A DNA stretch of 64,000 bases from positions 1 through 64,000 of the forward strand of contig DATJQV010000083.1 in assembly GCA_035505375.1 (NCBI GenBank). Direction: 5' to 3'. Source of the stretch: a bacterium. Its GTDB lineage: Bacteria > Hydrothermota > Tepidihabitantia > Tepidihabitantales > Tepidihabitantaceae. The position numbers and the translations under genes are program-made. Below, in pieces: positions 58,934 through 64,000 of the stretch; positions within the stretch are counted from its first letter, which is position 1; each line of letters opens with the position of its first letter. The notes under the pieces were generated by a model that made no database searches, was not told where the DNA came from, and saw only the letters and a list, made by a program, of their open reading frames with translations.

Positions 58934-61372
58934 ATGAGGATACTCCTATGCGCAGCTGCGCTGCTTCTCGGCGCGAGCGTCGGGTGGGGCTTGCCGGTGC
59001 CAGATACAATCCTGCTGCCGGACTCGCTGGGGCCGCTGCGGCCGGGCTATCATCTGGCCTTCGGCAGTTCAACGGACAACATCTACGTCGCGAGTGAGTC
59101 GTCGGACATCATGGTTGTGGATGGGAACACCTTCCAGCGCATCAAGCGCATCCATACCGGCACGCCGGTCGGAGGTGCGCTGCTCGTCTCCCAGCACAAC
59201 CGGCTATACTGCTCGTATCCCAAGCAGGGCCGCATCGGCGTCATTGACTGTGCGACGAACACTGTGATTGGTACGATTCCGGTCGGGACGTGCCCGACGT
59301 CGCTCTGCTACAGCACAAGCAGCGACAAGCTCTATTGCAGCGACACCATTGACTGCACGGTATCCGTAATAGACTGCGCCGATGACGTAGTCATGAAGGC
59401 TATTCACGTCGGCAACGGCCCGACGGCTATCGCCTATGAACCGACCACCAACAAGTTGTATGCAGGTACTCCGGATGCGCTCCTGGCGGTGTCCTGCTCA
59501 AGGGACTCCATCATCGCAACTATCTCTTCTGTCAAAGGCGCAAGGGGTCTGTGTGTCAACAAGCATCTCCAGAAGGTGTATGTGGCGGGTGTAGATAGTG
59601 CGTACACATGGACCATGAGCGTGGTCTCCGCCGTCTCAGATTCACTGTTAACCAGCGTGCCGGCTGGTGGCAACGTATTCCCTCGCCTGGTCTGCAACGA
59701 GGTCACAGACCGACTATATGAAGCAGTCAACAGCGGTTCTGAAATATGTGAGTTTGACTGCGTGGGAGATACCTACACTCGGGTTGAATCCATGGGCGGT
59801 CTCTTCGTGGCGCGAGGCCTGGTTAGTGACTCTGTCAATAACCGGTTGTACTACCTGCTGGACGGAGAGGTCGTTGTGATGGACTGCGCGAGCATGCGGG
59901 GCAAGTACGTAATCCTGGTCAACGGATATCTTGCCACCTTTGAAATAGACCCAGCCCGGTACAGGGTGATGTTCGCAGGCGGAAACTGGGAGAGTGTGCT
60001 GACGGCGCTCGACTACAAGGGTGACAGCCTTCGTGCAGTGGGCGGTGCGCCGCTCTGCGGCTGGAACGGCAAGCCGTGCCGCAACACTGCTGAAGGTAAG
60101 TTGTACTACTGGTGGGGACCGCTGGCAGGCGGCCTTGGTGTGATAGACGAGCAAACCAAGCGTGTGATCAAGCTGGTTTCCATGCCCCAGGCTGCCAGCG
60201 ACTTCCTGATATACAGCCGGCTGAGCAACAAGCTCTATTTCCCAGTCATGCTTGGTCCCTGGCACGGACAGACAGGCATCGGAGTGATGGACGGGTCGAT
60301 GGATAGCCTCCTTAAGGTCATCGAGTTCGGAGACGGCCACCCGCCAAGCGTTTTCTGCTATTGCCCGGAGGATGACAAGACGTACTGGAGCGTGTATGGC
60401 GGTGCCCGCACATATGTCGCTGCCGTGGACTGCCGGAGCGATTCTGTCGTATCGAAAATGGACGTCTCCTATCCAGTTGACGGGATGCAGTACCTTGGGA
60501 ATCACCATCTGCTCCTTTGGGAGAAGAACGAGCGGCTGATCCTACTCGACAGCCGCACCGACAGTGTTTTGGTCGACAGCGCAATGTCTGGCATATGTGC
60601 GGTCGCGCACACTGGCGACGGCGAGAAAGTCTATGTCGTCCGCGGCCACAGGCTGGAGGTCCGGGGTTCCAATTCGTTGGACTTGCTTGCGACCGTTGAC
60701 TGGGTCTACGACCGGGCCGTGGATCCGTTTCTCATGTGCGCTGATTCTACTAGCAGGCTCTGCTGGTTCGTGCGGGATCAGTTTCCGATCGGACCGGATA
60801 GCGTTCTGACGATAGATACACACGGCGATACTGCAGTTGGGCGGCTGGGCGTAGGCTTCATGCAAGCGCAGGGCTGCTTGGACCACTCCGGTAGGTATGT
60901 TCTAAACCCCGACCCTGCGAACGACTACTACCAGAATCCTGACTCCAACAGCTTGATCATCTATGATACGCAATCCGACAGTGTGGCGGCTATCTATGGG
61001 GATCTGCCAGTTCCCAATTCTGTCACTCCGAATCAGAAACTGCACCGCATCTATGTCGGGTGTCAGGACGTCATGCTTGTATACCCCGACGCACCGCCTG
61101 GAGTCCAGGAAACGCAGAACGCCAAAGTGCGACCGACGAAGTGCGGCCCCACAGTCGTGCGCGGAGTGCTTGTTCTCGACGCAGTGGACAGCAGACAGCA
61201 TGCAGCACAAAGGGCGGATCTGCTGAATGTTGGTGGGCGGAAGGTGATGGACCTGAGGCCGGGCGCGAATGATGTGCGGGCGCTGGCACCGGGGGTGTAC
61301 TTTGTCCGGGAAGAGCCCCAAGCCGCAAGCTCCAGACCGCAGGCTGTCCGGAAGGTTGTGGTGGCGAGGTAG
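58934..61372 (+). CDS. Secreted YVTN-like beta-propeller protein with sorting module
   Basis: An 812-residue exported protein. The signal peptide (RILLCAAALLLGASVGWG) supports ATG 58934; the in-frame GTG at 58817 is less likely. Residues about 30-740 are propeller blades that alternate N-KLYC-or-Y with V-VIDC elements (NRLYCSYPKQGRIGVIDCAT; DKLYCSDTIDCTVSVIDCAD), unusually rich in Cys. The C-terminal module GRKVMDLRPGANDVRALAPG, then VYFVR, is nearly identical at DNA level to those ending at 16636 and 20499. The repeat-coded loop EEPQAASSRPQAV separates the last two strands. Probably surface-anchored. Confidence 0.82.
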   Translation: MRILLCAAALLLGASVGWGLPVPDTILLPDSLGPLRPGYHLAFGSSTDNIYVASESSDIMVVDGNTFQRIKRIHTGTPVGGALLVSQHNRLYCSYPKQGRIGVIDCATNTVIGTIPVGTCPTSLCYSTSSDKLYCSDTIDCTVSVIDCADDVVMKAIHVGNGPTAIAYEPTTNKLYAGTPDALLAVSCSRDSIIATISSVKGARGLCVNKHLQKVYVAGVDSAYTWTMSVVSAVSDSLLTSVPAGGNVFPRLVCNEVTDRLYEAVNSGSEICEFDCVGDTYTRVESMGGLFVARGLVSDSVNNRLYYLLDGEVVVMDCASMRGKYVILVNGYLATFEIDPARYRVMFAGGNWESVLTALDYKGDSLRAVGGAPLCGWNGKPCRNTAEGKLYYWWGPLAGGLGVIDEQTKRVIKLVSMPQAASDFLIYSRLSNKLYFPVMLGPWHGQTGIGVMDGSMDSLLKVIEFGDGHPPSVFCYCPEDDKTYWSVYGGARTYVAAVDCRSDSVVSKMDVSYPVDGMQYLGNHHLLLWEKNERLILLDSRTDSVLVDSAMSGICAVAHTGDGEKVYVVRGHRLEVRGSNSLDLLATVDWVYDRAVDPFLMCADSTSRLCWFVRDQFPIGPDSVLTIDTHGDTAVGRLGVGFMQAQGCLDHSGRYVLNPDPANDYYQNPDSNSLIIYDTQSDSVAAIYGDLPVPNSVTPNQKLHRIYVGCQDVMLVYPDAPPGVQETQNAKVRPTKCGPTVVRGVLVLDAVDSRQHAAQRADLLNVGGRKVMDLRPGANDVRALAPGVYFVREEPQAASSRPQAVRKVVVAR

Positions 61373-61413
61373 GGCAACAAGAAGACAGAATACCGTAGAC
61401 AGAATACAGGTCA

Positions 61414-61435
61414 GGGGCGGGCGAAAGCCCGTCCC
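61414..61435 (+). terminator. Hairpin terminator after the secreted propeller gene
   Basis: GGGGCGGGC-GAAA-GCCCGTCCC forms a 9-bp stem (one G-U) with a GAAA tetraloop, about 40 nt past the stop codon. Confidence 0.6.
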
Positions 61436-61480
61436 GTCTGTCAGCGGGGACGGCAAGGCGCGGCATGCCAACATGGTCGG

Positions 61481-61600
61481 TTCTCACGGAGAACGATGAG
61501 CGATGAGCGCGGAACGATGAACAACGGGCACGAGTGATGGCAGGGCCGGTTGAGACGATGCTGACGGCCGACAGCCTACGGCCTACAGCCTGCAGTCAGC
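61481..61600. repeat. GAACGATGAGCGATGAGCGC and CAGCCTACGGCCTACAGCC repeats
   Basis: Two low-complexity repeats lie between the terminator and the 12-bp array. Region 61601-61782 shows nothing recognisable. Confidence 0.5.
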
Positions 61601-61782
61601 GCATCCTGACGACATAGCAGGCGGTTCCTGACGCGCAGGAGGGCGGATTTCGGGTTCACCGAAAGCTCGAAAAGAACCGAGGGTTTAGTGATTCTCTCCG
61701 GCAGAGCATAACTTTAGCACGCTCAGTTGGTTAGCCCTCATCGTGTTGCGGAGAGTCCGCATATAGGGGTCGCCTGGGGGCT

Positions 61783-62082
61783 AGCCTTCGAAGGAGCGTT
61801 CGAAGAAGCCATGAAACAAGCCTTGAAATGAGCTTTGAGTTGAGCTTTCAGGGGAGCTTTGACCCGAGCCTTCGACGGAGCTTTCAGGCAAGCGATGTGA
61901 GAAGCGATGCGCTGAGCTTTGAGACGAGCGATGCGCGAAGCGATGTCGCGAGCATTGAGATGAGCGATGGAAGAAGCGATGAAGTAAGCCTTCGAGTAAG
62001 CGTTCTACGATGCTTTCCAGCGAACTCTGTAGCGAGCTTTCTAACGAGCTTTCAAGGGAGCTCTAAGAGGAGCAATGAGGAG
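61783..62082. repeat. Degenerate 12-bp tandem array 3 (25 units)
   Basis: Exactly 25 consecutive 12-mers fill 300 bp between the convergent ends of the propeller gene (61372) and pstB (62259). Typical units: AGCTTTCAGGGG, AGCGATGCGCGA, AGCCTTCGAAGG, AGCTTTGAGACG. AGC opens 23 of 25 units, position 6 is T in all 25, positions 7-11 vary freely and position 12 is a purine. One plus-strand frame stays open through the array (S-F/D-x-x repeating every four residues). The 62083-62258 stretch has further low-complexity repeats. Confidence 0.85.
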
Positions 62083-62258
62083 AGGGACGAAGGATGAGTG
62101 ATGAAAGAGGAAGACGGGCAATTCAGAATTCAGAGACCAGAATGCAGAGCACTCCGAGAATGGAGCACTCGACCACGGATGAACACAGCGCGGCCTCGGA
62201 GGCCGCAACCAAACCCGAGGTAACCGCAGATGTCGCAGGTGAGGCGGAGGCGGGATGT

Positions 62259-63008
62259 CTAGCCGAAGCGGCCAGAGATGTAGTTCTCGGTGTCGGTTTC
62301 TTTAGGGTTAGTGAAGATCTGCTTGGTCGTGCCGAACTCTTTGAGCACGCCGAGCATCATGAAGCCCGCATAGTCGGAAACGCGGGCCGCCTGCTGCATG
62401 TTGTGGGTCACGATGACGATGCAGTACTCCTTGGCGAGGCCGCGCATCAGTTCCTCAACGTGGAGCGTGGCGATGGGGTCGAGAGCGGAGCACGGTTCGT
62501 CCATCAACAGCACCTCGGGCTCGACCGCGAGCATGCGGGCGATGCAGAGCCGCTGGCGCTGTTCGTCGGTGAGGCGGAGTGCGCTCTCGTTCAGTTTGTC
62601 TTTGACCTCGTCCCACATATGCACCGAGCGGAGGCAGCGTTCGACGATGGCCTGTAGTTCGGAGCCGTTGTTGGTGCCGTGGACGCGCGGACCGTAGGCG
62701 ATGTTGTCGAATACCGTGAGCGGGAATGCGTTGGGGCGCTGGAAGACCATGCCGACGCGCTTGCGGAGGTCGAGCACGCTCAAGCCATAGACGTCGCGAC
62801 CGTCGAGCAGGATTGAGCCCTTGATGCGTGCGCCGTCCACGAGTTCGTTCATCCGGTTGAGGCTGCGCAGCAGGGTTGACTTGCCGCAGCCCGACGGGCC
62901 GATGATGGCGGTTATCGAACGGCACGGGAAGGCGATGGATACCGATTTCACGGCCTGGAAGGTGCCGTAGAAGACGTCGAGGTTCCGAGTTTCGAGTTTG
63001 GTATCCAT
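62259..63008 (-). CDS. pstB: Phosphate ABC transporter ATP-binding protein PstB
   Basis: A 249-residue ATPase. [20 protein letters not shown] is the PstB start. Walker A is [20 protein letters not shown], the Q-loop [20 protein letters not shown], Walker [16 protein letters not shown] and the H-loop [19 protein letters not shown]. The ABC signature is degenerate: [16 protein letters not shown] instead of LSGGQ-QRLCIARA. The end [16 protein letters not shown] is typical of PstB. It powers high-affinity phosphate uptake with PstA encoded upstream and a second ATPase between. Confidence 0.93.
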   Translation of the reverse strand: MDTKLETRNLDVFYGTFQAVKSVSIAFPCRSITAIIGPSGCGKSTLLRSLNRMNELVDGARIKGSILLDGRDVYGLSVLDLRKRVGMVFQRPNAFPLTVFDNIAYGPRVHGTNNGSELQAIVERCLRSVHMWDEVKDKLNESALRLTDEQRQRLCIARMLAVEPEVLLMDEPCSALDPIATLHVEELMRGLAKEYCIVIVTHNMQQAARVSDYAGFMMLGVLKEFGTTKQIFTNPKETDTENYISGRFG

Positions 63009-63087
63009 TTTAGATTTTGGATTCTAGATTTTGGATTGCCTGATTGCCGTCCACCAATCTAAAATCGAAAATCCTAAATCTAGAATC
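63008..63087. repeat. AATCTAAAATC-family inverted repeat between the two pstB genes
   Basis: TTTTGGATTCTAGATTTTGG (63011-63030) faces AATCTAAAATCGAAAATCCT (63057-63076), giving a hairpin of the same family that brackets the four-helix-bundle gene at 3460. Confidence 0.7.
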
Positions 63088-63089
63088 CC

Positions 63090-63911
63090 TCATCCGATTC
63101 TCCCCGAGACGTAGTCGTCGGTGCGCTTCTGTTTGGGCTTGGTGAATATCTGCGCCGTTGCGCCTTCTTCTACCAGGTCGCCGGACAGGAAGAACGCGAC
63201 ACGGTCGGAAACGCGGGCCGCCTGCTTCACGTTGTTGGTCACCAGCACCCAGGTGAACCGGGTCTTCAGTTCCCGCATCGCATTCTCAATCTGGGCCGTG
63301 GATATCGGGTCGAGCCCGGACGTCGGCTCGTCCATCATGATGACCTCGGGGTCGACCGCGACGGTACGGGCGATACAAAGGCGCTGTTGCTGGCCGCCGG
63401 AGAGGCGTAGGGCAGACGTGCTAAGGCGGTCCTTTACCTCGTCCCAGAGCGCGGCGGCGCGCAGGCTCTGTTCGACCACGTCGGCGATTCGGGACTTGCG
63501 CAGCCGGGCCTTGAGGCGCGGGCCGTAGGCGACGTTGTCGAAGATGGTGCCGGGAAGCGGGACCGGTGTGGCGAATATCAGTCCGACCCGGCGCCGCAGG
63601 ACGTCGACGTCGAGCTTCTTGACTTCCGTGTCGTCGAGCAGGACGTCTCCGGAACGGAGCAACTCCCGCTGCGTCTCAATCAGGCGGTTGATGACGCGGA
63701 GGAGCGTGGTCTTGCCGCTGTGGGCCGGGCCGATGACGGAAACGATGGTATTGGCCTCGATGTCGAGATTCACGCCCTTCAGTATCAGGCTCTTGTTGAC
63801 CGCGACCGCGAGGTTGCGGATGGAGATCTTAGGGGCAGGTTGAGGTCCAGGTTGAGGTTGAGGCATGGGGCTTCCAGAACCAGGCTGAGGTTGAGGTTGA
63901 GATTCAGGCAT
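63090..63911 (-). CDS. pstB: Second PstB-like phosphate ABC transporter ATP-binding protein
   Basis: A 273-residue ATPase with Walker A as GPAHSGKTTLLRVINRLIET, an intact signature LRLSGGQQQRLCIARTVA, Walker B VIMMDEPTSGLDPIST and the PstB-like end TDDYVSGRIG. The H-loop region reads LVTNNVKQAARVSD: the switch His seen as VTHNM in the other copy is replaced by Asn. The first 27 residues (MPESQPQPQPGSGSPMPQPQ) are Pro/Gln-rich and encoded by a CAGGTTGAGGTTGAGG repeat (63835-63905), so the true start may be downstream. Divergence from the neighbour suggests a heterodimeric ATPase pair or separate regulation. Confidence 0.85.
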   Translation of the reverse strand: MPESQPQPQPGSGSPMPQPQPGPQPAPKISIRNLAVAVNKSLILKGVNLDIEANTIVSVIGPAHSGKTTLLRVINRLIETQRELLRSGDVLLDDTEVKKLDVDVLRRRVGLIFATPVPLPGTIFDNVAYGPRLKARLRKSRIADVVEQSLRAAALWDEVKDRLSTSALRLSGGQQQRLCIARTVAVDPEVIMMDEPTSGLDPISTAQIENAMRELKTRFTWVLVTNNVKQAARVSDRVAFFLSGDLVEEGATAQIFTKPKQKRTDDYVSGRIG

Positions 63912-63947
63912 GGAGTTCTTTACCTTGACCTTAACCTTAGCCTTTTC

Positions 63948-64000
63948 CTAGTGCATCTTCCTGGTCAGACGATACATCAGTAGATAGGCGACGACGTTGA
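63948..64000 (-). CDS. pstA: Phosphate ABC transporter permease PstA, C-terminal end (partial)
   Basis: Only the last 16 codons are in the window: NVVAYLLMYRLTRKMH and a stop at 63948. The N-x-x-A-x-x-L-x-x-R pattern at the very end matches PstA permeases, and the position just upstream of two pstB genes agrees. The rest lies beyond the right edge. Confidence 0.6.
   Translation of the reverse strand, partial: NVVAYLLMYRLTRKMH

Noticed and set aside
61828-62097. A Ser-rich 89-residue protein from array 3
   Set aside because: Its conserved bases fall in third codon positions and the frame has no SD or start context; coding is less likely than a nucleotide-level repeat.

Overview
The window is high-GC bacterial chromosome with dense coding, tight operons and one tRNA. 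The mix is: many secreted beta-propeller, Kelch, LVIVD or CARDB-like proteins ending in Por-secretion-like (type IX) sorting modules; an alternative GlmU-like enzyme; two pyruvoyl-dependent arginine decarboxylases; four-helix-bundle (23S rRNA intervening-sequence type) proteins; and FtsK, RbfA, TruB, RibF and Lgt. This suggests an uncultured Gram-negative-type lineage of the candidate division WOR-3 / Stahlbacteria kind. That is an inference from gene content; no rRNA is present to prove it.

Layout. 1-1296 (-): a cut-off surface protein. 1541-6214 (+): four-helix-bundle remnants and genes, a GlcNAc-asparaginase-like Ntn hydrolase, a GlmU-like enzyme and a ROK kinase. 6242-11902 (-): one tight operon DUF3467, CCA transferase, M50 protease, FtsK, GNAT. 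12203-20499 (+): four large secreted repeat proteins. 21135-21764 (-): FmdB-like zinc ribbon, HU, a 31-residue bS22/COX24-like protein. 22053-27323 (-): Yip1, TolC, HlyD and MacB-type exporter parts. 27444-31208 (-): PQQ propeller, then RibF, TruB and RbfA. 31424-35895: SpoIID lipoprotein, first arginine decarboxylase, tRNA-Ala(CGC), cyclophilin-like protein, GH20. 36628-42013 (-): three secreted proteins. 42665-48532 (-): an operon of lipoprotein, sigma-54 activator, Ser/Thr kinase, Kelch protein and TPR membrane protein. 48763-53219 (-): secreted protein, a decayed lipoprotein copy, NAGPA-type protein, 20-TPR protein, truncated RHH protein. 53578-57585 (+): DUF134, PLP enzyme, NifX-like, Mrp, second arginine decarboxylase, methyltransferase. 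57653-58453 (-): Lgt. 58934-61372 (+): secreted propeller. 62259-64000 (-): pst phosphate transporter genes.

The most unusual structure is a set of three degenerate arrays with an exact 12-base period, each 24-25 units (288-300 bp): 20689-20988, 35948-36235 and 61783-62082. Each has its own consensus. Each lies between the 3' ends of a convergent gene pair, and together they occupy every convergent junction in the window longer than about 70 bp. I do not recognise them as any described repeat class.

A second genome-wide feature is a set of short low-complexity repeat families (GATTGNCGATTG, GGACAAAG, AATCTAAAATC, CACAAAGACAC, GGGGACAGTCCC and others). They fill intergenic space and are also present in frame inside housekeeping genes (TruB, RibF, FtsK, CCA transferase, GlmU-like, asparaginase), in the manner of Rickettsia palindromic elements.

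Fourteen sigma70-type promoters (TTGACN, 16-17 nt, TANNNT-like) are readable. At several of them the predicted transcription start falls on or within a few bases of the start codon, which points to frequent leaderless mRNAs.
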